Of a stretch of DNA of 64,000 bases, positions 50,791 through 60,130 are shown piece after piece. Each line of letters begins with the position of its first letter. Position 1 is the stretch's first letter. Position numbers and translations under genes: made by a program. The notes under the pieces are model-generated. The model searched no databases, had not been told where the DNA came from, and saw only the letters and a program-made list of their open reading frames with translations. The stretch is from Bradyrhizobium sp. MOS002 (GTDB taxonomy: Bacteria > Pseudomonadota > Alphaproteobacteria > Rhizobiales > Xanthobacteraceae), in assembly GCF_003020115.1 (NCBI RefSeq), contig NZ_PYFX01000016.1:1-64000 (forward strand), in the 5' to 3' direction.

Positions 50791-51987
50791 TCAAATCCCC
50801 AACATCATCTTCGCAATAATATCGCGCTGGATCTCCGAGGTGCCGCCGAAGATCGTGTAGGCGCGGCCGTTCAGATATTCCGGTACCACCGTCAGCATCT
50901 CCTCCGGCATCGCCGGCTCGTGGTTGAGCTTGTAGAGCGGGCGCATCGGCTCGACCGCGAGGGCGTCATGGCCGATCACGTCGACGCCTAGCCGCGTCAC
51001 CGCCTGCCGGATTTCGCTGTTGCGCAGCTTCAGGATCGACGACACCGCGCCCGGATTCTGTCCGGTCTGCAGTGCCGCCAGCACGCGCAGCTCGGTCATC
51101 TCCAGCGCGTCGATGTCGACTTCGACCTCGGAGATGCGGGTCGCGATGTCAGGGCTGTCGATCGCGCGGCCCGTCAGGTCCGATTCGGCGAGATCCGCGA
51201 TCGCCTTCAGCCCTTCGCGCAATTTTGCCGAGGCGATGCCGGAGCCGCGTTCGAACTCGAGCAGATACTTGCCGTAGGTCCAGCCCTTGCCTTCCTCGCC
51301 GACGCGGTTGGCCACGGGTACGCGCACGTCGTCGAAGAATACCTGGTTGACCTCGTGGTCGCCGCCGATGGTGAGGATGGGGCGCGTCGTGATGCCCGGC
51401 GTCTTCATGTCGATCAGGATGAAGCTGATGCCGTCCTGCTGCCGCGGTCCGTCGCTGGTGCGCACCAGCGCGAACATGCGGTTGGCGTGATGGGCATGCG
51501 TGGTCCAGATCTTGGTGCCGTTGATGATGTAGTCGTCGCCGTCGCGCACCGCGCGGGTCTTCAGCGAGGAGAGATCGGAGCCGGAGCCCGGCTCGGAATA
51601 GCCCTGGCACCAATAGTCCTCGCCGGAGAGAATGCGCGGCAGGTAGAAGTTCTTCTGCTCAGGCGAGCCGAAGCCGATGATGACGGGCCCGACCATCTTC
51701 ACGCCCATCACGTTGACATTGGGCACGCCGGCCCGCGCACTCTCGGTCTCGAAAATCCAGCGCTGCGCCGGCGTCCAATCCGGACCGCCATGCTCGACCG
51801 GCCAGCCCGGCGCGCCCCAGCCTTGCTTGTGCAGCGTGCGCTGCCAGGCCATGCCGATATCGGGGTCGGAAAACACGGATGGTGTCAGCGCGGTCGCGCG
51901 CTTCATCTCGTCGGTGAGATTTCTGGCAATGAAGCCGCGCACCTCGTCCTGGAAGGCGCGCTCCTCGGCATTAAACGACAGGTCCAT
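50791..51987 (-). CDS. Acyl-CoA dehydrogenase, large-subunit type (PimC-like)
   Basis: A 398-residue FAD enzyme of the acyl-CoA dehydrogenase fold. WCQGYSEPGSGSDLSSL and KIWTTHAHHANRMF mark the flavin region; the C-terminal YTIFGGTSEIQRDIIA is the usual family end. Its sequence pattern is close to the large subunit of pimeloyl-CoA dehydrogenase, which works as a heterodimer. The smaller partner is encoded 15 bases upstream. It is third in a leftward operon with an enoyl-CoA hydratase, so the operon probably oxidises a dicarboxylic or aromatic-ring-derived CoA ester. Confidence 0.88.
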   Translation of the reverse strand: MDLSFNAEERAFQDEVRGFIARNLTDEMKRATALTPSVFSDPDIGMAWQRTLHKQGWGAPGWPVEHGGPDWTPAQRWIFETESARAGVPNVNVMGVKMVGPVIIGFGSPEQKNFYLPRILSGEDYWCQGYSEPGSGSDLSSLKTRAVRDGDDYIINGTKIWTTHAHHANRMFALVRTSDGPRQQDGISFILIDMKTPGITTRPILTIGGDHEVNQVFFDDVRVPVANRVGEEGKGWTYGKYLLEFERGSGIASAKLREGLKAIADLAESDLTGRAIDSPDIATRISEVEVDIDALEMTELRVLAALQTGQNPGAVSSILKLRNSEIRQAVTRLGVDVIGHDALAVEPMRPLYKLNHEPAMPEEMLTVVPEYLNGRAYTIFGGTSEIQRDIIAKMMLGI

Positions 51988-52002
51988 GATGCGCTCCTTG
52001 TA

Positions 52003-53151
52003 TCAGGCAGGCACGGTGGTGCGGCCAAGCCGGGCGTGGCGGCCATAATGGTGCGCGCTGCCGCCGAACAGCGTATCAAACGCGACCAGCCGCTTGAAAT
52101 AGGCGCCGACCTCGAGTTCCTCTGTGACGCCCATGCCGCCGTGAAGCTGGATCGACTGCTCGCCGACGAAACGCGCGGATCTGCCGATCTTCGCCTTCGC
52201 GCCGGACGCGGCCCGCGCTCGCTCGACCGGATCGGCGTCGACCTTCAGCGCGGCGCGCAGCGCCATCGAGCGCGCTTCGTCGACCTGCACCGCCATGTCT
52301 GCGAGGCGGTGGCGGATCACCTGGTTGGCCGAGAGCGGCCGCCCGAACTGCTTCCGGATCTTTGTGTACTCCAGCGTGGTGTCCAGGAGCACCTGCATGA
52401 TGCCGACGGCCTCGGCGCCGAGTGCCGCCATGGCGCGGTCAACGGCCCATTCGATGGCCGGTTGCGCGTCATGCCCATTGCCGAGCAAGGCATCCTTTGG
52501 CAGTTGCACGTCCGACAGCTCGATGTTGCAGGCCCGCCCGCCGCCGAGGCGCTCGTAGTCGGAGATCGCAACACTCGGCGTCGTCGCCGGGACCAGGAAC
52601 AGGCCGATCCGCGCCGATGGACCCTGATGATCATGGATATGGGCGGAGACGATGATCTCGTCGGCGGCATGGCCGTCGAGCACGGCAATCTTGCTGCCGG
52701 CAAGGCGCCAGCCTTGCGCCGTCTTGTGGGCGGTGGTCGCGACCTTGGCAAGATCGAACCGCGCCGCGCGCTCGGAATGCGCGAGCGCGAGCTTCAACGA
52801 TCCGTCTGCGATCTTCGGCAGGATTGCCCGCTTCTGCGCCGTGCTGCCGCATCGCTCGATCAACGCAGCGCCAAGCACGATTGTTGCGATATACGGCTCC
52901 GACACCAGCCCGCGGCCGAAGGCTTCCATCAAAATGCCGATCTCGACCGCGCTGCCGCTGAGCCCATCAAACTCTTCCGCGATCGGCAATGCCAGCCAGC
53001 CGAGCTCGGCGAATTGCGTCCACACCGCCGGGCTGAAGCCGAGCGGGTCGTTCGCCATCTTGCGGCGGTGATCCGCATCGTAGCTTTCGGCCACGAAGCG
53101 CTCCGCGCTTTCGCGCAGCAGGCGTTGCTCGTCGGTGAGATTGAGATCCAT
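52003..53151 (-). CDS. Acyl-CoA dehydrogenase, small-subunit type (PimD-like)
   Basis: A 382-residue acyl-CoA dehydrogenase-fold protein. EQRLLRESAERFVAESYD opens it, and QFGRPLSANQVIRHRLADM and QLHGGMGVTEE are family blocks. It resembles PimD-type subunits that pair with a PimC-type chain. It is second in the operon: the hydratase gene ends five bases upstream, and the large subunit starts 15 bases downstream. Which chain holds the catalytic base was not determined. Confidence 0.85.
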   Translation of the reverse strand: MDLNLTDEQRLLRESAERFVAESYDADHRRKMANDPLGFSPAVWTQFAELGWLALPIAEEFDGLSGSAVEIGILMEAFGRGLVSEPYIATIVLGAALIERCGSTAQKRAILPKIADGSLKLALAHSERAARFDLAKVATTAHKTAQGWRLAGSKIAVLDGHAADEIIVSAHIHDHQGPSARIGLFLVPATTPSVAISDYERLGGGRACNIELSDVQLPKDALLGNGHDAQPAIEWAVDRAMAALGAEAVGIMQVLLDTTLEYTKIRKQFGRPLSANQVIRHRLADMAVQVDEARSMALRAALKVDADPVERARAASGAKAKIGRSARFVGEQSIQLHGGMGVTEELEVGAYFKRLVAFDTLFGGSAHHYGRHARLGRTTVPA

Positions 53152-53156
53152 CGCGT

Positions 53157-54011
53157 CTACTCCGCGGCCGCCGGCGGCTTGCGCACGGAGGGGTGCAGGC
53201 CGGATGGATCGACGATCATGCCGAATTCCTGAAGATTATGGGCGTGACAGAGTTGATGCAGCGCAAAGGCCTGGTCGATTGCGGCCGGCTGGCCCATCAC
53301 GTCAACCGAACGATTCACCGCCTCCTTGGTCAGCTTCAGCGCAAAGGACGGTTTTGACGCGATCCGGCGCGCCAGCTCAAGCACGCGCGATGACAGCTCC
53401 GCGCGCGGCACGACCCGGTTGACCATGCCCAGCTGGTGCGCCTCCTGCGCGCTCCATGCGTCGGCGGTGAACAGAAACTCCTTGGCCTTGCGCGAGCCGA
53501 GCTCCCAGGGATGCACGAACCATTCGACGCCGCAGACACCCATGGCGACCACGGGATCGCAGAACTGCGCATCGTCACTGGCGACGATGAGATCGCAGGC
53601 CCAGGCCAGCATCAGGCCGCCGGCGATGCACTTGCCGTGCACCTCTGCAATTGTCGGCTTGGCAAGGTTGCGCCAGCGCCGCGTGATCTGGAGATAGATC
53701 TCCTGCTCGCGCGCGAAGCGGCCATGGGCGTTTGATTCAGCGAAGCCGCCCCAATTTCCGATCGGCGGAAAATCGACGCCCGCTTCATTCTTGCTGCCGG
53801 GTCGCAGGTCATGCCCTGAGGAGAAGTGCGGACCGTTGCCGGCGAGAATGATCACCTTGACCGTATCGTCCTGCACCGCCTCATCGAAGGCGGCGTTGAG
53901 ATCGTAGGTCATTTGCAGGTTCTGCGCGTTGCGCGCGTCGGGCCGGTTCATCACCACCCGGGCAATCGCCGGCTCCGGCCTCTCCACGAGGATGGTCTCG
54001 AACGAGCTCAT
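53157..54011 (-). CDS. Enoyl-CoA hydratase/isomerase family protein
   Basis: A 284-residue crotonase-fold protein. Blocks are VVMNRPDARNAQN, the oxyanion-hole region HFSSGHDLRPGS, and HGKCIAGGLMLAWACDL with the second backbone-NH turn. It is likely the hydratase step after the dehydrogenase pair encoded just downstream. The ATG at 54011 has AGGGGAA five to six bases upstream. Its promoter should be in the 183 bases shared with the divergent lemA-type gene. Confidence 0.88.
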   Translation of the reverse strand: MSSFETILVERPEPAIARVVMNRPDARNAQNLQMTYDLNAAFDEAVQDDTVKVIILAGNGPHFSSGHDLRPGSKNEAGVDFPPIGNWGGFAESNAHGRFAREQEIYLQITRRWRNLAKPTIAEVHGKCIAGGLMLAWACDLIVASDDAQFCDPVVAMGVCGVEWFVHPWELGSRKAKEFLFTADAWSAQEAHQLGMVNRVVPRAELSSRVLELARRIASKPSFALKLTKEAVNRSVDVMGQPAAIDQAFALHQLCHAHNLQEFGMIVDPSGLHPSVRKPPAAAE

Positions 54012-54194
54012 CGCGTTCCCCTGGCGTTCCCGACCCGGTATTATTGTTCCCTTGAGTTGACTATTACAGCCGGGATTAAGCAAGAGGCTTGCGTACATCG
54101 GCTGCTTTTCGCGGCCTCGGTCCGGACGCAAGATGTCTGGCATCTCGTGCGCGCAATCTGGTAGCTTGCGCCCGATTCCACCGGGAGAAATTTG

Positions 54195-54803
54195 ATGCGC
54201 AAGATCCTGACCGTGCTGGCGGCGCTGGCCTCGTTGAGCCTCACCAATTGCGGCTATAACGCGATCCAGAGCGAGGACGAGCAGATCAAGGCCAACTGGT
54301 CCGAGGTCGTGAACCAATATCAGCGTCGCGCTGATCTCGTGCCCAACCTCGTCAACTCGGTGAAGGGTTTTGCGCAGCAGGAGAAGGACGTGCTGCTCGG
54401 CGTCACCAATGCCCGCGCCAAGGTCGGCAGCATCCAGGCGACGCCCGAGGTGCTGAACGATCCCGCGGCCTTCCAGAAATTCCAGGCCGCCCAAGGCGAG
54501 CTCTCCGGCGCGCTGTCGCGGCTGCTCGTGGTCACCGAAAATTACCCGCAGCTCAAGTCGGATGCGCTGTTCAAGGATCTGATGTCGCAGCTCGAAGGCA
54601 CCGAGAACCGCATCACGGTGGCGCGCAACCGTTACATCAAGGCGGTGCAGGACTACAACGTCACCATCCGGTCGTTCCCGAGCAACCTCACCGCGATGAT
54701 GTTCGGCTACAAGGAGAAGCCGAACTTCACGGTCGGGAACGAGAAGGAAATCTCGACCGCACCGAAGGTCGATTTCAATCCGGCGCCCGCGCCGTCGAAG
54801 TAA
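54195..54803 (+). CDS. lemA: LemA-family lipoprotein
   Basis: A 202-residue protein with a signal peptide ending in a lipobox (LSLTNC), followed by the LemA domain: WSEVVNQYQRRADLVPNLVNSVKGFA and NRYIKAVQDYNVTIRSFPSN are its two marks. It is mostly helical and membrane-anchored. LemA genes are usually followed by TPM-domain genes, as here. GGGAGA precedes the ATG at 54195 by seven bases. Confidence 0.92.
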   Translation: MRKILTVLAALASLSLTNCGYNAIQSEDEQIKANWSEVVNQYQRRADLVPNLVNSVKGFAQQEKDVLLGVTNARAKVGSIQATPEVLNDPAAFQKFQAAQGELSGALSRLLVVTENYPQLKSDALFKDLMSQLEGTENRITVARNRYIKAVQDYNVTIRSFPSNLTAMMFGYKEKPNFTVGNEKEISTAPKVDFNPAPAPSK

Positions 54804-54843
54804 GTGCGCGCTGTTTTGCGAACGCGCTTCGCCCCACCCACAG

Positions 54844-54947
54844 CTGTCATTCCCCGCGAAAGCGGGGAATCCGGTACGCCGCGGCTTCACCGTATCCCGC
54901 CGGCGTCTCTGGAGTACTGGATCGCCCGGTCAAGCCGGGCGATGACA
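54844..54947. repeat. Palindromic intergenic element, family D (copy 2), touching a start codon
   Basis: The inverse orientation of 10926-11042: it begins TGTCATTCCCCGCGAAAGCG and ends CGCCCGGTCAAGCCGGGCGA followed by TGACAC. It lies inside the lemA-TPM operon, and the ATG of the TPM gene (54942-54944) is part of its conserved end. Confidence 0.8.
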
Positions 54948-55832
54948 CCGAGCGTGTGGTGGCGTGTTGCCATCATAGTCGCGCTCCTGTTCGCCTTTGC
55001 GTTCCCCGCCTCAGCCGACGTCGCCATCCCCCAGCTCACCGGCCGCGTGGTCGATCAGACCGGCACGCTCTCCAGTGGCGACATCGCCGCGCTGTCGCAA
55101 AAGCTGCAGGACCTCGAGACCCGCAAGGGCAGCCAGGTCGCCGTCCTGATCGTGCCGACGACGGATCCGGAGACGATCGAGCAATTCGCGATCCGGGTTG
55201 CGGAGGCCTGGAAGATCGGGCGCAAGAAGATCGACGACGGCGCTGTCCTGGTGGTCGCCAAGAACGACCGGCATTTGCGCATCGAGGTCGGTTACGGCCT
55301 CGAGGGCGCGCTCACCGACGTCACGTCGCGGCGCATCATCGATGAAGCCATCACGCCGAAATTCAGGAGTGGTGATTTCGCCGGCGGCATCACGGCGGGC
55401 GTCGACCGCATGCTTCGCGTCATCGATGGCGAGCCGCTGCCGACGCCCTCGCGCAGTGTCAATTTCGGCGATTGGAACGACGTCGAGCCGCTTTTTTACT
55501 TCCTGCTGTTCGGCCCGCTGGTCATCGGCGGCATCCTGCGCTCCATGTTCGGGCGGCTGTTCGGTTCGGGAATAACCGGAGCGATCGTTGGTGTCCTCGC
55601 CTGGTTCGTGATCGGCTCCGCGGTCATCGGACTGGGCGTCGGTGTGCTCGGCGCAGTCCTGACGTTTATTGCCGATCTGTTTGGGGCGGGATCGGGCACG
55701 GGATCCTCGCGTCGCGGCTCGTGGTCGAGCGGCTCGTCATCCGGCGGCTGGAGCAGCGGGTCGTCGTCGAGCGGCGGCTTCAGTGGCGGCGGCGGCAGCT
55801 TTGGCGGCGGCGGTGCTTCGGGGAGCTGGTAG
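54942..55832 (+). CDS. TPM-domain protein with Gly/Ser-rich tail (YgcG-like)
   Basis: A 296-residue protein. It has a signal peptide (about 1-26, ending PASA), a TPM domain (about 30-165: RVVDQTGTLSSGDIAALSQK, DDGAVLVVAKNDRHLRIEVG), two hydrophobic segments (about 180-245), and a C-terminal tail of Ser/Gly repeats (SSGSSSGGWSSG). Such proteins accompany LemA in a membrane assembly of uncertain function. The ATG at 54942 lies within the end of a palindromic repeat and has no ribosome binding site; a GTG four codons later is another possible start. Confidence 0.88.
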   Translation: MTPSVWWRVAIIVALLFAFAFPASADVAIPQLTGRVVDQTGTLSSGDIAALSQKLQDLETRKGSQVAVLIVPTTDPETIEQFAIRVAEAWKIGRKKIDDGAVLVVAKNDRHLRIEVGYGLEGALTDVTSRRIIDEAITPKFRSGDFAGGITAGVDRMLRVIDGEPLPTPSRSVNFGDWNDVEPLFYFLLFGPLVIGGILRSMFGRLFGSGITGAIVGVLAWFVIGSAVIGLGVGVLGAVLTFIADLFGAGSGTGSSRRGSWSSGSSSGGWSSGSSSSGGFSGGGGSFGGGGASGSW

Positions 55833-55835
55833 GTC

Positions 55836-56333
55836 ATGAGCATCAGACGCATCACGCGGCATCTGCTCCAGCACCATTGGCGTGCCAAGCAGGTGTTCCC
55901 AAAGGGCGTGCTCGACCGCATCGAGCAGGCGATCAAGCGCGGCGAAGCCATGCATTCCGGGCAGGTTCGCTTCGTGGTCGAAGGCGCGCTCGATGGCGGG
56001 CCGCTGTTTCGCAACCAGCCGGCGCGCGAGCGCGCGCTCGACGTGTTCTCGCAGTTGCGCATCTGGGACACCGCGCACAACAACGGCGTCCTGATCTATC
56101 TCCTGCTCGCCGACCGCGATGTCGAGATCATCGCCGACCGCGGTATCGATACGAAGGTTGGCGCCGAGGGCTGGGAGAGGATCTGCCGCGCGATGGAAGC
56201 CGAATTCAGGTCGGGCCAGTTCGAGCGCGGCGTGATCGGCGGCATCGACGCCGTGTCCCGGGAGCTCGCAAAGCATTTCCCGCCGCGGGGCTCGCATGCG
56301 AACGAGCTACCGGATGCGCCGGTAGTGATGTGA
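55836..56333 (+). CDS. Second TPM-domain protein
   Basis: A 165-residue protein beginning three bases after the previous stop. The TPM domain covers most of it (GQVRFVVEGALDGGPLF, NGVLIYLLLADRDVEIIADR, RSGQFERGVIGGIDAVS). It has no signal peptide or membrane segment, in contrast to the first TPM protein, so it may act on the cytoplasmic side. It forms an operon with lemA and the first TPM gene. Confidence 0.88.
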   Translation: MSIRRITRHLLQHHWRAKQVFPKGVLDRIEQAIKRGEAMHSGQVRFVVEGALDGGPLFRNQPARERALDVFSQLRIWDTAHNNGVLIYLLLADRDVEIIADRGIDTKVGAEGWERICRAMEAEFRSGQFERGVIGGIDAVSRELAKHFPPRGSHANELPDAPVVM

Positions 56334-56597
56334 CGGACGGTGATGTGGACGGAGCGGGCGTCATCCACGCCCGTCGTTGACCACGCGGAGGCCGCGCAGC
56401 CTTTGGGACGTCCGTTGCGCGGCCGTTCATCTTCGCCCGGTTACAAATTGTTTCATACCCGCCACACCGGTTCCACGTTCCCGGCCCAATTCGGCCCCGG
56501 ATGACTCCCTAAAATTTCGGTAAGCGGGTCCCGAAGTAAGGATTTCGCAAGCAATGAAAGTTACCAAAAGGTCAATCCAGAGTGGAGTATTCGAACT

Positions 56598-57587
56598 GTG
56601 AGCGAACCAATGGCTGAGCAGGCTGCCCAAACGACCGGTGAGCAGACGAGCGTCGTCGAAGCCGCCGCGACCGCGCCGCAAGCCGTCGAGGCTGCGGGGA
56701 TCGAGGCCCCTTCGATTGCCCCTGACCACGAGGCGCCGCCCAAGCCTGATCCAGTCAAGCCCGATCCGATCAAGATTGAGCCGCCGCGGATCGAGGTGCC
56801 CAAGTTCGAAGCCAAAGCCGAGACCAAATCCGAGCCAAAGCCCGGCACGCTCATCGTCATGGCCCCCGCGGAGCGGTCCTGGGACCGTGAGGAGTTTGCG
56901 CCGCATGTGAAGGCAGACGAGCAGCGCGAGACCGGCGGCAAGCGCCGCCTGTCGGCAATGGCCGCGGTGGTGGCGATTGCGGCCAGTGTCGGCGCCATCA
57001 GCGGCGCGCTCGCGACCGCAGGGATGATGCACTTCGCAAGCCCCGCGCCGGCACAGGTCGCCGACACCAGCGCGCTGGAATCCTCGGTCGCTCGGATCGA
57101 TGCCGATGTCGTCGCGCTCAAGGCCAACGTCGAGCACACCTCCAAGACCGGCCTCGGCCAGTTCAACCGGACCAACGACCGCCTCGACAAGCTCGAGAAG
57201 GCGCAGGCCGAGCCGATGGCCAAAATCGCAAAGCTGTCGGAGACCGTCGACAAGCTCCGTGCCACGCCGCCTGCGGCGCCCGCACAGGCCGCAGCCGCCG
57301 TGCCGGCCCGTGAGACCACCGGCTCGATCGCGCCGACCCAGGTTGCGACCGCGGCAGCTGCGCCGGCTCCCGCCGCACCCAAGACCGAGGTCGGCCGGCT
57401 GCCGACGGTCGAAGGCTGGGTGCTGCGCGACGTCTCCAACGGCGGCGCGCTGATCGAGGGCCGCGGTGGCCTTTACGAGGTCTATGCCGGCGACCCCATC
57501 CCGGGCGTCGGCCGTGTCGATGCGATCCGCCGTCAGGACGGCCGCTGGGTGGTCGTCACCAGCAAGGGGCTGATCGTCGCGCGCTGA
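56598..57587 (+). CDS. Single-pass membrane protein with Pro/Ala-rich and coiled-coil parts
   Basis: Codes for 329 residues. A cytoplasmic region rich in Pro, Lys and Glu (1-110) is followed by one membrane helix (about 116-145), then a coiled coil (about 155-215: LESSVARIDADVVALKANVE and LDKLEKAQAEPMAKI), an Ala/Pro linker, and a compact periplasmic C-terminal domain (about 270-329: GWVLRDVSNGGALIEGRGGL and GVGRVDAIRRQDGRWVVVTS). This plan is common in Bradyrhizobium and its relatives; its function is unknown. The start is GTG with GGAG eleven bases upstream. A strong terminator follows. Confidence 0.82.
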   Translation: MSEPMAEQAAQTTGEQTSVVEAAATAPQAVEAAGIEAPSIAPDHEAPPKPDPVKPDPIKIEPPRIEVPKFEAKAETKSEPKPGTLIVMAPAERSWDREEFAPHVKADEQRETGGKRRLSAMAAVVAIAASVGAISGALATAGMMHFASPAPAQVADTSALESSVARIDADVVALKANVEHTSKTGLGQFNRTNDRLDKLEKAQAEPMAKIAKLSETVDKLRATPPAAPAQAAAAVPARETTGSIAPTQVATAAAAPAPAAPKTEVGRLPTVEGWVLRDVSNGGALIEGRGGLYEVYAGDPIPGVGRVDAIRRQDGRWVVVTSKGLIVAR

Positions 57588-57612
57588 ACGGCTCAGATCC
57601 GATTTCCGAAGG

Positions 57613-57643
57613 GGCGCTTCACCACCATGTGAAGCGCCTTTTT
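57613..57643 (+). terminator. Rho-independent terminator
   Basis: A 10-bp stem GGCGCTTCAC / GTGAAGCGCC with a six-base loop is followed by TTTTT. It lies 26 bases after the stop of the preceding membrane protein gene. Confidence 0.9.
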
Positions 57644-57680
57644 GCTTGAATAGCCGTCCCTGCGCGGTGTTACCTAGGGC

Positions 57681-59231
57681 ATGAACCGCGCGTTGCGAAT
57701 TCTCTTTGCCGCCGCCGTATTTTTCGGCGGCATCGTGTCGTTATTGGCCGCGGAGAACGCGCAACTGGCGCGCGGCACGGCGATCACCGATCCCGATCTC
57801 CTGCGCGAGCTTGACCGGCGCGATGCGCTCACGATCTCGCGCCTGTTGTGGCCGGAGCGGAACGCGGACTTTCCGCTGACGACCGATCTGATGTTCTCGT
57901 GGTTGCCCCAGCTCAAGGACATTCCTCCCGCGATCGAGGCGGAGATCGACCGCTACGTCGCCCGGCAGAGAGCCGCATATCCGACCGAGACCATCGGCGT
58001 CGGCGAAGGCTTCGACGTGCAATTGTTCGATCGGTCCAATCTGAAATCTCGCGACACCCGGTTCGTGCTGGCCGGCATCGTCAACCGCATGGACCGCGCC
58101 TATGTCTCGGAAGACTCTTGCGGTGAGATCAGGCTGATCTATCGTCTCGCGCGTTTCGAGACCAAGCCGGACGGCGGCAGAACGGCAACGCGGCTGCCGA
58201 TGACGCTCAATCTGGTGATGAAGGCGCGCGATGCGCGGCAGACGGATACGAGCGGCTCGCCGATCACCTGCGCCGAGGTGGCGCGACGCTGGCTCGGCAA
58301 TGGCAATTGGCAGGGGCTGATCGGCAGCAGCTCTTATCCTTACGATGCGATGCTCGATCGCATCGAGACCAACGTTCAGATCTCGGTTGCAGCGAAATCG
58401 GCGCTGCACGATTTCCGCTCCGACTACCTGCTCAAGGTGTTCAAGTACGACGCCGCTTCGAAGACGTTCGCGGAATCGACGCTGGAGAACCAGATCGACC
58501 GTGACCGCATCCTCGCCGACAACGATCTCCGGCGCGACTTCAAGGATTGGTTGCTCGCGCCCGATCATCTTCGCGACTTCGATCGCGGCACGGTGCTGAT
58601 TCCGGAAAAATTCCTGGCCAAGGCTGCGGTGGTGCCGACGCCGGCCGGCCTCGATGCTTCTCCCTTGCAGCCGGAGTTCGGGATGATGCAAGGGGAGGGC
58701 AACGGAGAGGGGCAAGGCGAGCCGGTCTTCTCGGACAGCGACGTGGTTGGTGCGCTGAAGCAGGCGGCGGCGCGCGGCATCGATATGCAGAACGTCCGCT
58801 CGGTCGCGGGTTTCCAGCGTCGCCTCAACGACGTCACCTGTGCCGGCTGCCACCAGACCCGCGGCATCGGCGGCTTGCATTTCCCGGGCGTCGATTGGCT
58901 TGCGGACAAGCCGTCCAACGCTACCATCGTGCCGGCCTCGCCGCATTTTCTTGGCGACCAGGTCCGCCGCCGCGACATCCTGACCGCGATGGCCACAGGC
59001 AAACGTCCTGATTTCTCACGCGGATTTGCCAGCCGGCCGCAGACCCGCGGCAGCACTGAGCTGGCCGGGACCGAATATCAGGACGGCTGGGGCGCGCATT
59101 GTTCCCTGGAAAATGCGGGATCGGGATCGGCCGACAGGAGTTTTACGTCATGGAGCTGTGCTAAAGGATTGACGTGTCAGGCCGCCGCGGCGTCGCGCCG
59201 CATCGGCATGTGCTTCATCAAGACGCGTTAG
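57681..59231 (+). CDS. Exported protein with one c-type haem motif
   Basis: Codes for 516 residues. A signal peptide opens it (RILFAAAVFFGGIVSLLAA). The large N-terminal part is not recognised. C387-A-G-C-H391 (TCAGCHQTRGIGGLHFPG) is a c-type haem attachment motif in the C-terminal half, and more Cys near the end (CSLE, SCAK, TCQA, MCFI) probably form disulfides. A periplasmic or surface electron-transfer or oxidase function is likely; the substrate cannot be told. It has its own start region after a strong terminator. Confidence 0.72.
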   Translation: MNRALRILFAAAVFFGGIVSLLAAENAQLARGTAITDPDLLRELDRRDALTISRLLWPERNADFPLTTDLMFSWLPQLKDIPPAIEAEIDRYVARQRAAYPTETIGVGEGFDVQLFDRSNLKSRDTRFVLAGIVNRMDRAYVSEDSCGEIRLIYRLARFETKPDGGRTATRLPMTLNLVMKARDARQTDTSGSPITCAEVARRWLGNGNWQGLIGSSSYPYDAMLDRIETNVQISVAAKSALHDFRSDYLLKVFKYDAASKTFAESTLENQIDRDRILADNDLRRDFKDWLLAPDHLRDFDRGTVLIPEKFLAKAAVVPTPAGLDASPLQPEFGMMQGEGNGEGQGEPVFSDSDVVGALKQAAARGIDMQNVRSVAGFQRRLNDVTCAGCHQTRGIGGLHFPGVDWLADKPSNATIVPASPHFLGDQVRRRDILTAMATGKRPDFSRGFASRPQTRGSTELAGTEYQDGWGAHCSLENAGSGSADRSFTSWSCAKGLTCQAAAASRRIGMCFIKTR

Positions 59232-59258
59232 GCTGTCTCGAACCGGTTTGGATGACCC

Positions 59259-59423
59259 ATGACGGACTCCAGCGAAGCCAACAAGGAGCGCAATCGCGAG
59301 ATCGCGCAGAATGAAGAGGCCAAGCAGGTCACCGGCAGCGTTCGCGTCAGCATCTCGGCCATCGTAGCGGTCGTCATCGTCGGCGGGATCCTGTTCACGC
59401 TTGGCTGGCTGGCGCTGAAGTAG
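59259..59423 (+). CDS. Small single-pass membrane protein
   Basis: A 54-residue frame starting at the ATG at 59259. The N-terminal half is polar and charged (NKERNREIAQNEEAKQ), and the rest is one membrane helix (about 30-52: ISAIVAVVIVGGILFTLGWL). Length, charge layout and codon use favour a real gene, though the ribosome binding site is weak. It fills the gap between the haem protein gene and a convergent glutathione transferase gene. Its function is unknown. Confidence 0.65.
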   Translation: MTDSSEANKERNREIAQNEEAKQVTGSVRVSISAIVAVVIVGGILFTLGWLALK

Positions 59424-59432
59424 TCGGCGCCC

Positions 59433-60080
59433 TCACTTCGCGTAATTCGTCATCCGCTTGCCGGGCAGCAGCTCGTAGGCCGGCTTCCACCCGGGCAGTG
59501 CGGCCATGCGGCCAAGCCAGGCGTGGATGGCGGGATAGCTTTCCGCGAAATCGAAGCCGTGCTCGTCGCTCGGATAGTGCAGATAGGCCATCATCGAGAT
59601 ATCGGCGACGGTCGGCCTGGTGCCGATCGCGAATTCATTGTGCTGGAGATGGCCGTCGAGAATGCCGAGGAAGTCCTCGAGCCGCCGCCGAAAATGCTTC
59701 AGCACCTGCGGGTCGTTCTTCTCGGTGAACGCCCGCATGAAGCGATAGGTCGCCATGTAGCCGGTGAGCTTGTGGTTGTCCCAGAACAGCCAGCGCAGCA
59801 GCTCGAAGTTTTCGTCCGCCGTCTCGGCGCCGAAACGACCGTATTGCTCGGCGAGCTTCAGCAGAAGAGGCGCGGTCTGCGTCATCTTCACACCGTCGAC
59901 TTCGAGTACGGGAATCTCGCCCATCTCGTTCACGCTCTTGCGCCATTCCGCCGTGCGCGTGACGCCGCCGCCAAAGTCGGTCCAGACCGGCTCGAACCTC
60001 TCGCCGCAAAGCGTCAGCATCAGCGCCAGCTTGTAGCTGTTGCCGGATTCGGGGAAGTAGTGCAGTCGGTAGCTGGGCAT
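59433..60080 (-). CDS. Glutathione S-transferase
   Basis: Codes for 215 residues. An N-terminal thioredoxin-like domain (about 1-80) has YRLHYFPESGNSYKLALML and the glutathione-binding segment GEIPVLEVDG...MTQTAPLLLKLAE; the helical C-terminal domain follows, with RPTVADISMMAY. The class is uncertain; an active-site Ser or Asn near 13-15 is plausible. The ATG at 60080 has GAGG close upstream. Frames running further upstream cross a repeat element and are not credible. Confidence 0.9.
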   Translation of the reverse strand: MPSYRLHYFPESGNSYKLALMLTLCGERFEPVWTDFGGGVTRTAEWRKSVNEMGEIPVLEVDGVKMTQTAPLLLKLAEQYGRFGAETADENFELLRWLFWDNHKLTGYMATYRFMRAFTEKNDPQVLKHFRRRLEDFLGILDGHLQHNEFAIGTRPTVADISMMAYLHYPSDEHGFDFAESYPAIHAWLGRMAALPGWKPAYELLPGKRMTNYAK

Positions 60081-60130
60081 GGGACCTCGCGGATGACTTT
60101 GCCAATTGTTATACCGCGATGTCCCGACGT

